NCBI RefSeq assembly: GCF_021216655.1
Contig: NZ_CP080437.1
Location: forward strand, 1,116,001 to 1,180,000
DNA length: 64,000 bases
Reading direction: 5' to 3'
Source: Clavibacter michiganensis
GTDB lineage: Bacteria > Actinomycetota > Actinomycetes > Actinomycetales > Microbacteriaceae
Positions 25,622 through 33,340 of the stretch are shown here, one piece after another. The notes beneath the pieces were generated by a model that ran no database searches, was not told the origin of the DNA, and worked only from the letters and a program-made list of their open reading frames with translations. How positions within the stretch are numbered: position 1 is the first letter of the stretch; every line of letters starts with the position of its first letter. The position numbers and the translations under genes were made by a program.

Positions 25622-27210
25622 CGGCAGCGACCGCCCACCGCGGCGACTCCTCTCGGCACCGCGAGAACACGCTCGCGGCCATCCGCTCGGCGGCCGACGC
25701 CGGCGCCCGCACGGTCGAGGTCGACGTCCACGTCACCCGCGACGGCCAGGTCGTCCTCGTCCACGACGACACCCTCGAGCGCCTGTGGGGCGTCGACGCG
25801 CGGGTCGCTGGCCTCGACCTCGCCGACGTGCGGGCGCTCGGCGGCGGCGACCTCCGGATCCCACTCCTCGCCGACGCGCTCGAGCTCCTGGCGGGCACCG
25901 ACGTGGAGCTGGTGATCGACATGGCATCCGGGGATCCCGCCGCCGCGGCGCACGCGGTGGTCCAGGCCGCCCCGCGCACGCCGCGGGTCGCCTGGTGCGG
26001 GCACCTCGACGGCATGCGCCTGATCCGCGAGCTCGACCCGGCGGCCGTCATCTGGCTGCCGTGGGCCGACCCCCAGCCGCCCACCGCGGACGACCTCGCG
26101 GAGCTCCGGCCCGCCGTCGTCAACATGCCGCACCTCGTCGTCGGCCGCGCGCTCGTGGACGCCGTTCACGCGCTCGGCGCGCGGGTGGCTGCGTGGACCG
26201 TGGACGAGCCCGCCCAGATGGAGTGGCTGGCGTCGATCGGCGTCGACGCGATCACCACGAACGAGCTGGCGACGCTCCTCGACGTGCTCGCTCGCCGGGA
26301 GGCCGACCCCGCCGCCGCGGACGCCCGCGCGACCGCGCCCGCCGCGGAGCGGACCCGGGCCCGTGCCGCGGCGCGCGACCTCGCGGCGCGCGCGGTCCAC
26401 CACGTCCGCTCGCACGAGGTCGGGGCCGTGACGACGAAGGCGAACCCCGCGGATCACGTGACGGAGATCGACCGGGCCGTCGAGCGCGACGTGCGCGCGG
26501 TCGTGGGGGCGCAGTTCCCGCACCACGTGCTCGTCGGCGAGGAGTACGGCGGCGAGGCCGTGCCCGGCCGCCCATGCTGGTACCTCGACCCGGTCGACGG
26601 CACGGCGAACCTCGCGAACGGCGTGCCGTGGACGAGCTTCTCGCTCGCCCTCGTGGTCGACGGCGAGCCCGTCGTGGGCGTGGTGGCGGATCCCTGGCGC
26701 GGCACGGTCGTCGAGGCCGCCGCGGGCGAGGGTGCCTGGTCCGCCGGCGCTCGCCTCGACCTGCGGGCGACGCCGGGCGGCGTCCACGCGCCCGACGCGG
26801 ATCCCCTCCGCGGCCGCATGGTGAGCACCGAGCTCGCGGGGCACGCGCCGTGGCCGGGGATGCTGCCGCTGCTCGACGCGCTCGCCGCGCGGTGGTGCAC
26901 GCTGCGGATCATGGGGTCGGGCACGCTCACGGTCGCGGGCATCGCGCTCGGCCATGGCGCGGGCGCGGTGATCGGCGCGTTCGGCCCGGTCGACCACCTC
27001 GCGGCGACGCTCATCGTGCGCGAGGCCGGTGGCGTCGTGCTCGACGCGGACGGAGAGGACACGCTGTTCCCGGCGTCCGGCGGCGTGCTCGCGGCCCGCG
27101 ACCGGCCGACCGCCCTGGCCCTGCATGCGCTCTGGCGCGCGGGGATCGTCGAGGCGGCGTCGGTCGCCCTCGCGTCCGGCGCGACGGCCGAGCCCGCTCC
27201 GGCCGCCTAG
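25618..27210 (+). CDS. Fusion of glycerophosphodiester phosphodiesterase and inositol-monophosphatase-family domain
   Basis: A 530-residue two-domain protein. Residues 1-228 are a GDPD TIM barrel with catalytic HRGDS (His7), EVDVH (Glu34, Asp36) and VHDD (His49), and the terminal AWTVDEPAQM..GVDAITTN. The usual metal-ligand Glu of the EIK strand appears as Asp (VIDMAS). After an Ala-rich linker (229-250), residues 251-520 are an IMPase-family phosphatase: GEEYGG (307-312), DPVDGTANL (324-332) and a VDHLAA..EAGG motif. Predicted outcome: cleave a glycerophosphodiester, then dephosphorylate a product, for example inositol phosphate. No signal peptide, so cytosolic. Stop codon shares CTAG with the convergent gene. 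Confidence 0.88.
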   Translation: MTAATAHRGDSSRHRENTLAAIRSAADAGARTVEVDVHVTRDGQVVLVHDDTLERLWGVDARVAGLDLADVRALGGGDLRIPLLADALELLAGTDVELVIDMASGDPAAAAHAVVQAAPRTPRVAWCGHLDGMRLIRELDPAAVIWLPWADPQPPTADDLAELRPAVVNMPHLVVGRALVDAVHALGARVAAWTVDEPAQMEWLASIGVDAITTNELATLLDVLARREADPAAADARATAPAAERTRARAAARDLAARAVHHVRSHEVGAVTTKANPADHVTEIDRAVERDVRAVVGAQFPHHVLVGEEYGGEAVPGRPCWYLDPVDGTANLANGVPWTSFSLALVVDGEPVVGVVADPWRGTVVEAAAGEGAWSAGARLDLRATPGGVHAPDADPLRGRMVSTELAGHAPWPGMLPLLDALAARWCTLRIMGSGTLTVAGIALGHGAGAVIGAFGPVDHLAATLIVREAGGVVLDADGEDTLFPASGGVLAARDRPTALALHALWRAGIVEAASVALASGATAEPAPAA

Positions 27211-28163
27211 CCCGCGTCGCGATCCGCGCGCGCGTCGAGCAGCGCGCGGATCCGGCCGGGCCCGACGACACACGCGCCGAGCGCCTCGACCCGGGCGACG
27301 AGACCGCGGTCGGCCGTGACGACCACGACCTCGCGCCCGGCGTCGCGCGCCGCGCCGGCGACGCGCACGATCTCGCCGTCGCCGTCGGCCGGCGCGGCGA
27401 CCACGGCGACGCCGGGGGCGCGGAGCGTGGGAGACGCGGGAGACGCAGCGGGATCAGCCGGGAGCGACGCGTCGCGCGCGTCGCCCTCGACGACCGCCAC
27501 GACCTCCGGCCAGCGCACGGCGCCCGGCAGGCCGAGGTCGGCGGCGGGCAGGCCGTCGCGCGCCAGCGCGTCGAGCCCGGCCAGGAGGCGGGAGGTGGAT
27601 CCGGCGCGGTCGCGCCACCAGCCGTCCGGCCGGGAGCCGAGCAGGTTGGCGGTGTCGACGACCATCGTGACCTCGCGCGCGAGCTCGTCGCGCAGCATCG
27701 GCCAGGCGCGGCCGAAGCCCGGGTGCAGCTCGAGCCCGCCGACCTCGTCGACGGGCACCCAGCGCAGCTCGATGCTCTCGGCGTCCGCGACGCGCGGCGC
27801 GAACGGGCGGATGGTGCGGGCCGTGACGGTGGTGTAGCTCCAGAAGCCGAGGTCGAGCACGGTCGCCAGCACGGGGCGGATCCCCGCGGGCGGCACCCCC
27901 GCCTCCTCGGCGGCCTCGCGCGCGGCGCCGTCCACGGCGGACTCGCCCGCGTGACGTGCGCCGCCGGGTAGGCCCCACGTGCCGCCGTGGTGGCTCCACG
28001 CGACGCGGTGCTGGAGGAGGACGCCGCGATCCGGGTCGTGCACGAGCAGGCCCGCGGCGCCGAACGCGCCCCAGAACCGCTGGCCCTCGGGGCTCTCGAC
28101 CCACGCGTCGCCGCTGTCGCGATGCGCGCCGCGCGGGAGCTCGGGCGGGCGGTCGGCGGTCAT
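27207..28163 (-). CDS. NUDIX hydrolase fused to a NYN/PIN-like domain
   Basis: The 318 residues combine a NUDIX domain (about 35-170) with a complete Nudix box GARHAGESAVDGAAREAAEEAGV (shown in part: REAAEEAG) and a C-terminal NYN/PIN-like nuclease domain (VVDTANLLGSRPDGWWRDR from about residue 176, then VVVTADRGLVARVEALGA). The PIN-like acidic residues D and D of VVDTAN and TADRG are present. This pairing suggests nucleotide or RNA-end processing, but no substrate can be named. Its stop overlaps that of the convergent fusion gene in CTAG. No TANNNT box is six bases from the start; GGATCC precedes the ATG. Confidence 0.8.
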   Translation of the reverse strand: MTADRPPELPRGAHRDSGDAWVESPEGQRFWGAFGAAGLLVHDPDRGVLLQHRVAWSHHGGTWGLPGGARHAGESAVDGAAREAAEEAGVPPAGIRPVLATVLDLGFWSYTTVTARTIRPFAPRVADAESIELRWVPVDEVGGLELHPGFGRAWPMLRDELAREVTMVVDTANLLGSRPDGWWRDRAGSTSRLLAGLDALARDGLPAADLGLPGAVRWPEVVAVVEGDARDASLPADPAASPASPTLRAPGVAVVAAPADGDGEIVRVAGAARDAGREVVVVTADRGLVARVEALGACVVGPGRIRALLDARADRDAG

Positions 28164-28191
28164 GGATCCACCATCTCACGGGCACCTTCGA

Positions 28192-28197
28192 TAGCGT
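28192..28197 (+). promoter_or_regulatory. Candidate leaderless -10 box
   Basis: TAGCGT, exactly six bases before the ATG at 28204, with no ribosome-binding site between. Confidence 0.5.
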
Positions 28198-28203
28198 CGG
28201 GGC

Positions 28204-28683
28204 ATGTCGTGCATCAGGTTCACCACCGCCGCGCAGCTCGAGGCCCTGCACCGGACCGCGCCCGCCGTCCTCACCGCGGAGCAGGCCGCCGCGCTGCATC
28301 CCGCGCCCGAGGTCACGCCCAGCAAGATCCGCCGGCTCCGCCTGCTCGCCGAGCACCGCGACCCCAAGGTGCGCGAGAGCGTGGCGAGCAGCCCGCACGC
28401 GCCGCTCGACGTGCAGCAGGCGCTCGCCCGCGACGCCGACGAGGGCGTCCGCGCGTGCCTCGCCCGCAACCCCCAGGCGCCGGCGGCCGTGCTCACGATG
28501 CTGGTGGGCGACACCTCCGAGCGCGTGCGCTCCTGGCTCGCCGTCAACGACGCGACGCCGCGGGCCGCCGTCGCGATGCTCGAATGCGACGAGTCGCCCG
28601 CGGTGCGCGACCTGCTGCGGTGGCGTGAGGCGCACACCGAGGCGCCGGCCGAGCCGGAGCCCGCTGAGGTCGTCGCGCGCTGA
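28204..28683 (+). CDS. Leucine-rich repeat variant (LRV-like) protein
   Basis: Small alpha-solenoid protein of 159 residues. From about residue 45 three repeats of about 24 residues follow the pattern (L..D....VR..LA.NP.AP...L): HRDPKVRESVASSPHAPL, DADEGVRACLARNPQAP and DTSERVRSWLAVNDATP. Such repeats mediate protein binding. The N-terminus begins MSCIRFTTAAQLEALHR, the C-terminus is acidic. It appears leaderless and monocistronic. No catalytic motif is visible; function unknown. Confidence 0.75.
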   Translation: MSCIRFTTAAQLEALHRTAPAVLTAEQAAALHPAPEVTPSKIRRLRLLAEHRDPKVRESVASSPHAPLDVQQALARDADEGVRACLARNPQAPAAVLTMLVGDTSERVRSWLAVNDATPRAAVAMLECDESPAVRDLLRWREAHTEAPAEPEPAEVVAR

Positions 28684-28723
28684 CCGGCGCGCGCCCCGCC
28701 CGGCGGGCGTCACCCGATCCGGG

Positions 28724-29731
28724 TCAGGCGCGTCCCTCCGCCACGTCGCGCGCCTTCGCCGTGCTGCGCCGGTCGCCCGGGTAGTGCACGGGCCGCATGC
28801 CGAGCACGATCTTGCCGCGCGCGTGCCGGCGCTCCAGGTCGTCGAACGCGTCCTGCACCTCCGCCAGCGGGTAGAAGCCCGAGACGAGGACGTCGACCTC
28901 GCGCTTGGCCGCGAGCTCCGCGACGGTCGCGAGCGTGCGCGAGCGGTGGACGTCGTCCTCCTCGACGGGAGGCAGGACGGCCTCGAGCTCCAGCTCGCGG
29001 CGGTCGTCGCTCGAGCTGAAGCGCTTGCCCGCCACGCCCAGCTCCTCGGCCACGTGCTCGCCGCCGCCGAAGTTGTCGACGAAGCCCTGCACGCCGTTCG
29101 GCGCCGCCGCGCGGATCCGGTCGGCCAGGCCGTCGCCGTAGACCACCGGGGTCACCCCGATCTGGCGCAGGTAGTCGAAGTTCCGCTCGCCGCACGTGCC
29201 GATGACGCGGGCGCCGCGCCGCATGGCGAGCTGCGCCTCGATGCTCCCCACCCCGCCGGCCGCCGCGGTGACGACGAGCGTGTCGCCCTCGCCGACCGTG
29301 ACCGCGTGCAGCACGTCGTGCGCGACGAGCCCGGCGAGGAACAGCCCGCCCGCGACCTCCCACGGGAGCTGAGCGGGCTTCGGCACGACGTTGCCCGCGG
29401 GCACGACCACGTGCGTCGCGTGCGCGGCCATGACGGTGTGGCCGAGGACGTCCTGGCCCTTCTTGAAGCGCGTGACGCCCTCGCCGACCGCCGCGACGCA
29501 TCCGGCGAAGTCGCTGCCCTGCCCGTTGGGGAAGGCGGTGGGCACCTCGTCGGGGAAGCGGCCCTGCCGGATGTACGCCTCGATGTGGTTGATGCCCGCC
29601 GCGAACACCTCGACGAGCACCTCGCCGGGGCCGGGCGAGGGACGCGGGATGTCGACGACCTCGAGGACGTCGACGCCGCCGAAGGATCCGAACTGCACCT
29701 GCTGGCTGGTGGATCGCGATGAAGGGCTCAT
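28724..29731 (-). CDS. Zinc-independent NADP-dependent quinone oxidoreductase-type enzyme (MDR family)
   Basis: Medium-chain dehydrogenase/reductase of 335 residues resembling quinone oxidoreductases: N-terminal GroES-like fold (GPGEVLVEVFAAGINHIEAYIRQG, shown in part as AAGINHIEAYIRQG), nucleotide motif AAAGGVGS, and no catalytic zinc Cys/His set. The start is taken as ATG at 29731, because AGGA lies eight bases upstream; ATGs at 29740 and 29773 are weaker. Probably reduces quinones or enones. It is alone in its unit, with convergent and divergent neighbours. Confidence 0.85.
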   Translation of the reverse strand: MSPSSRSTSQQVQFGSFGGVDVLEVVDIPRPSPGPGEVLVEVFAAGINHIEAYIRQGRFPDEVPTAFPNGQGSDFAGCVAAVGEGVTRFKKGQDVLGHTVMAAHATHVVVPAGNVVPKPAQLPWEVAGGLFLAGLVAHDVLHAVTVGEGDTLVVTAAAGGVGSIEAQLAMRRGARVIGTCGERNFDYLRQIGVTPVVYGDGLADRIRAAAPNGVQGFVDNFGGGEHVAEELGVAGKRFSSSDDRRELELEAVLPPVEEDDVHRSRTLATVAELAAKREVDVLVSGFYPLAEVQDAFDDLERRHARGKIVLGMRPVHYPGDRRSTAKARDVAEGRA

Positions 29732-29847
29732 GGGCGTCATCCTGCCGCTCCCGCCCGCGACGCGCGAGGGCACGGAGCCGATCGTGAGACCTCGTTCGTA
29801 GACTGGACGCGGCCGGCACGCCAGGAGCCGGTCGCGATCGGAGTCAC

Positions 29848-30597
29848 GTGCAGAGGATCCTCGGTGGCGTGCGCCTGGTCGCCGCGATCGTCGTGGTCGT
29901 CGCGCTCATCGGCGACTTCGACTACGTGCAGGGCTTCACGACCTTCGCGGCCGAGAACTGGTTCAGCTACTTCACGACGCAGAGCGGGATGGCCGGCGTC
30001 GTCGTGCTCGCCGCCTCCGGGCTGCAGGCCATCCGCGGCCGCGCCGAGCCGCCGCTCATGGCCGCGGTGCGCGCCGTGGTGCTCAGCTACGTCGTGGTGT
30101 CCGGCGTGGTCTTCGGCCTCATCGTGCTGGAGTCGAGCTCGCAGGCGTACTACGTCGAGGTGCCGTGGTCGAGCCGGCTGCTGCACTTCGTGATCCCCGC
30201 CTACGCGCTCCTCGACTGGACCCTCGCGCCGGGCCGCCCGCGCGTCACGTGGAAGGCCGTCGGCTGGGCGATGCCCTTCCCGGTCGCCTGGTGCGCGTTC
30301 ACGGAGCTCCGCGGTCCGCGCGTCGGCTGGTACCCCTACTTCTTCCTCGACCCCGCGCAGGTCGGGGTCCCGTTCGAGATCGCCGCGTGGCTGGCCCTCG
30401 TGGCGGGCGTGCTGGCGGGGGTGTCCGCGTTCGTCGTGGCGCTCAGCCGCGTGCGGCCCGCTGACGGCGGGAGGCGGGGCAGGAGGCGCGGGGACGACGC
30501 AGAGGCGGATGAGGTGACCGTCGCGGACGCGCCCGCGCGCGCGTCCACGGACGCGTCCGCGTCGACGCCGCGGGAGACGGCGGCTGCCGAGCGCTGA
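29848..30597 (+). CDS. Pr6Pr-family membrane protein
   Basis: Integral membrane protein of 249 residues with six hydrophobic segments before a charged tail. The sequence FTTFAAENWFSYFTTQSG near the N-terminus and WYPYFFLDP in the second half match the Pr6Pr family, for which no biochemical role is known. The start is GTG; TAGACT lies at 29797-29802, 45 bases upstream. The last 45 residues are Arg/Ala/Asp-rich and probably disordered. Confidence 0.75.
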   Translation: MQRILGGVRLVAAIVVVVALIGDFDYVQGFTTFAAENWFSYFTTQSGMAGVVVLAASGLQAIRGRAEPPLMAAVRAVVLSYVVVSGVVFGLIVLESSSQAYYVEVPWSSRLLHFVIPAYALLDWTLAPGRPRVTWKAVGWAMPFPVAWCAFTELRGPRVGWYPYFFLDPAQVGVPFEIAAWLALVAGVLAGVSAFVVALSRVRPADGGRRGRRRGDDAEADEVTVADAPARASTDASASTPRETAAAER

Positions 30598-30643
30598 CGC
30601 CTCCGCGTCCGGAGGGGCGCAGGCGGGCGTGCGAGCCTGGAGC

Positions 30644-31378
30644 ATGACCGCATCCGACGACATCCCCCGTCCCGACCTCGAGCTCCGCTGGCCGACCGTG
30701 ATGACCCACGACGCCGACCCCGAGGCCCCGGTCGTCGACGTCGTGAACGTGGGCGCCGAGCGGTGGGTCCCACGGGAGGGCGACGCCTTCCTCGCGTTCG
30801 GCGCGTTCACGGAGCGCGGCGCGCCCGCGCCCGGGATCTCCTTCGCCTTCGCGGGCGGGCAGCGTGGCGCGGTGGCGCTGGATCCGGGAGACCGGACGCG
30901 GATCCCGGTCGCGATCCCGGCCGGAGACTGGGCGGCCCTCCGCCCGGGCCCGCATGACCTCCACGTCGCGCTCGTCGGACCGTCCGCGCGCACGGCGGGC
31001 CCCCTGCGCGTGGGCATCACGGCCGAGGCGATCGCGCGCCGCAGCCACGTCGCCACGTCAGGACGGCCGCCGACGGACGCCGACCCGCGTCGGTCGTACG
31101 ATGCGCGCATCGCGTGGCTGCGGACGCGCGTCGCCGCCGCCGACGCGCTCGGGCCCCTCGTCGCCGAGCTCGCCGGGGTCGCGTCCCGGGCCGAGGCCGT
31201 GGAGCGGATCCGCGGGCTGCTCGACCTCGACGAGGAGCACGCCCAGCTCCTGCTGCGCACGCAGCTCCAGGAGCTCCTGCATCACTCGGCGGAGGCGACC
31301 CGCCGGGAGGTCGCCGATGCCGTGATGCGGCGGGACGCGCTCGGGCCGGAGCCCGCGGAGGACCCCGATCCGTCCTAG
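30644..31378 (+). CDS. Hypothetical two-domain protein
   Basis: About 244 residues, function unknown. The N-terminal half (to about 130) is predicted beta-rich, without membrane or signal segments, starting MTASDDIPRPDLELRWP. The C-terminal half (YDARIAWLRTRVAAADAL, RIRGLLDLDEEHAQLLL) is helical and resembles the coiled-coil/tower region of DNA gyrase A, where the segment directing the next helix has a similar spacing; I treat this as a weak resemblance. A GTG at 30629 could add five residues. The stop codon shares CTAG with the convergent amine oxidase gene. Confidence 0.55.
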   Translation: MTASDDIPRPDLELRWPTVMTHDADPEAPVVDVVNVGAERWVPREGDAFLAFGAFTERGAPAPGISFAFAGGQRGAVALDPGDRTRIPVAIPAGDWAALRPGPHDLHVALVGPSARTAGPLRVGITAEAIARRSHVATSGRPPTDADPRRSYDARIAWLRTRVAAADALGPLVAELAGVASRAEAVERIRGLLDLDEEHAQLLLRTQLQELLHHSAEATRREVADAVMRRDALGPEPAEDPDPS

Positions 31379-32868
31379 GGCGTCGGGGTGGCGCGGGGCT
31401 CGCCCGTGGTGGTCGGCTCCGGCGTCGCGAGGAGCTCCGTATCCGCGAACGGCGCGAGCGAGCGCAGCGCCGCCGCCCGCAGCGCCTCGTCGTCCATCGC
31501 CGCGACCCGCTCCGCCGCCTCCGCGCCCACCTCTGCCATGAGGACGGGCTCGCCCGAGATCGGCATGAGGTTGTACCAGCGGGTGAAGCGGCCGTCCTCG
31601 TCGTAGGAGGTCCAGACCGTGGCCGTCGTCGACCAGAACGGCTCGGCGAAGCGCAGCCAGATCCGGTCCGCGCGGCCGGGGCCGAGCGCGCGGATGGCGA
31701 CGTCGTGGGACGACGGCAGCGCCGGGTCGAAGGCGATCGCGCCCTCCTGCAGCACGCCGAGCGGCACGGTGACGACCACGCGGTCGACCGACAGCGACTC
31801 GCCGGATCCCAACCGCAGCCCCACCCGCCCGTTCCCGTAGGCGATGCGCGAGACGGTGGACTCCCGCAGCACGTCGATGTCCTGGTCGCGCAGCAGGTGC
31901 TGCACGAGGCCCGCGAAGCCACCCGTGACGGCGACGTTGCCGACGGGTGCCGGCTCGTCGAGGCCGCGGGAGCCCGAGAGCTCGTCGGGTGCCGCACCGT
32001 GGGCGATCGCGACGTCGGTGGCGAGGATCGCGGCGAGGCGGGCGGCGGGCGACGCGGCGCCGCCCTCGGTGGGGAGCGCGTCGCCGCCGGTCTCGCGCAG
32101 GGCCGCGGCGAGGCTCACGGCGCCCGGCTGCGCGAGGGCCCAGGCGCGGGCGGCGGCGACGGCGTCGGATCCCGCGCTCGACGGTCCCAGCACCGCGCCG
32201 TCGGGTCCGCGGTCCTCGGCGACGAGCGCGAGCCCGTAGCGGGTGATGCCGGCGGCCTCGATCGCGTCGCGCAGCAGGTCGTCGTCGTCGGCGGCGATCC
32301 AGAGCGCGCCGAGCTCCGCGGGGTGCGGCCAGCCGGTGCCGCCGGCCGCGCGGATCCGGCCGCCGAGGTCCGCGCGCGCCTCGACGAGGACGACGTCGTG
32401 CCCGGCGTCACGGAGGGCGCGGGCAGCCGCCGTTCCCGCGATGCCGGCGCCGACGACCGCGACGCGCTCGGATCCGGCACCCGCGCGATCCACCTCGCCG
32501 GCCGCGCGGAGCCCCGAGGCGTACGCGCCCGCGACCGTGCCGGGGCGGTCGGCGCTCGTCGCCTCGCCGGCGAAGAACACGCGGTCCTGGATGGGGCGGG
32601 CGAGCGCCTCGCGGTCGGCGGTCGTCGCGCCGGGGCGCAGGAAGCTGCCGGATCCGCGCGCGAACGGGTCGCCCGCCCAGTCGGAGCGCGCGAAGGCGGT
32701 GGGCTCCGGGAGACCGGTCGCGCCGGGTGTCGGCGTGGGGGTCGGCATCGTCGAGGGTGTGGCCGTGGGGGTCGCGGGCGTCGGCGTCGTCCGCGTGCAC
32801 GCCGCGAGCCCGAGGAGCGACAGCCCCGACACGGACGCGGTGAGGAGGGTGCGGCGGGAGATCGACAT
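31375..32868 (-). CDS. Lipoprotein flavin monoamine oxidase with apparently circularly permuted domain order
   Basis: 497 residues. A Tat/Sec-type lipoprotein signal (MSISRRTLLTASV..LGLAAC, Cys24) and a Thr/Pro linker (25-54) are followed at 55-127 by the piece that in flavin amine oxidases forms the C-terminus: ARSDWAGDPFARGSGSF, then FFAGEATSADRPGTVAGAY (FAD-contact GEATS 101-105). Only afterwards comes the normal N-terminus: VAVVGAGIAG (137-146), LVEARADLGGRI, then the substrate domain, ending near EALRAAALRSLAPF and a second Thr/Pro tail. Both halves are complete, so this is a reordering and not a truncation. Extracellular amine or polyamine oxidation is the likely role. Confidence 0.85.
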   Translation of the reverse strand: MSISRRTLLTASVSGLSLLGLAACTRTTPTPATPTATPSTMPTPTPTPGATGLPEPTAFARSDWAGDPFARGSGSFLRPGATTADREALARPIQDRVFFAGEATSADRPGTVAGAYASGLRAAGEVDRAGAGSERVAVVGAGIAGTAAARALRDAGHDVVLVEARADLGGRIRAAGGTGWPHPAELGALWIAADDDDLLRDAIEAAGITRYGLALVAEDRGPDGAVLGPSSAGSDAVAAARAWALAQPGAVSLAAALRETGGDALPTEGGAASPAARLAAILATDVAIAHGAAPDELSGSRGLDEPAPVGNVAVTGGFAGLVQHLLRDQDIDVLRESTVSRIAYGNGRVGLRLGSGESLSVDRVVVTVPLGVLQEGAIAFDPALPSSHDVAIRALGPGRADRIWLRFAEPFWSTTATVWTSYDEDGRFTRWYNLMPISGEPVLMAEVGAEAAERVAAMDDEALRAAALRSLAPFADTELLATPEPTTTGEPRATPTP

Positions 32869-32899
32869 GCTCGGGCCAGCGTACCGGGGAGCCGTCGCC

Positions 32900-32905
32900 T
32901 AGGGT
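32900..32905 (+). promoter_or_regulatory. Candidate leaderless -10 box for the S4 protein
   Basis: TAGGGT, six bases before the ATG at 32912. On the other strand TACGCT lies nine bases before the amine oxidase start, so both promoters share the 43-base gap. Confidence 0.5.
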
Positions 32906-32911
32906 CGGAGC

Positions 32912-33340
32912 ATGCCCGCCGACGCCGCCCTGCCTCCCGCGCGGGCCGCGGATGCCGCGCAGGCCGCGGTCCGGGTCGACAGCTGGCTCTGGGCCGTGCG
33001 GATCTACAAGACCCGGTCGCAGGCGACGGCCGCCTGCCGGGCCGGGCACGTGAAGGTGGCCGACGAGCGCGCGAAGGCGTCGCAGTCGGTGCGGCCCGGC
33101 GACGAGGTGCGCGTGCGCGTCGCGGGTGCCGAGCGGATCCTCGTGGTGCGCCGCACGCTCGTGAAGCGCGTGGGTCCCGCGATCGCCGCGGAGGCGATGA
33201 CCGACCTCACTCCCCCGCCGCCGCCGCGCGACGCCGCGCCCGCGACGATCGTGCGCGACCGCGGGGCCGGACGGCCGACGAAGCGCGACCGGCGCGAGAT
33301 CGAGCGGCTGCGCGACCCCGAGGGGATGCGCGGGCGCTAG
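32912..33340 (+). CDS. S4-domain RNA-binding protein (Hsp15-like)
   Basis: Small basic protein of 142 residues with an S4 domain at about 21-85 (VRVDSWLWAVRIYKTRSQA, CRAGHVKVADERAKASQSVR, VRVRVAG). Hsp15/HslR proteins bind stalled 50S subunits carrying nascent chains, a role in ribosome rescue; the actinobacterial members are less studied. The C-terminus is Arg/Asp rich and probably contacts RNA. Appears leaderless. Its stop codon overlaps the convergent glycosylase stop in CTAG. Confidence 0.85.
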   Translation: MPADAALPPARAADAAQAAVRVDSWLWAVRIYKTRSQATAACRAGHVKVADERAKASQSVRPGDEVRVRVAGAERILVVRRTLVKRVGPAIAAEAMTDLTPPPPPRDAAPATIVRDRGAGRPTKRDRREIERLRDPEGMRGR

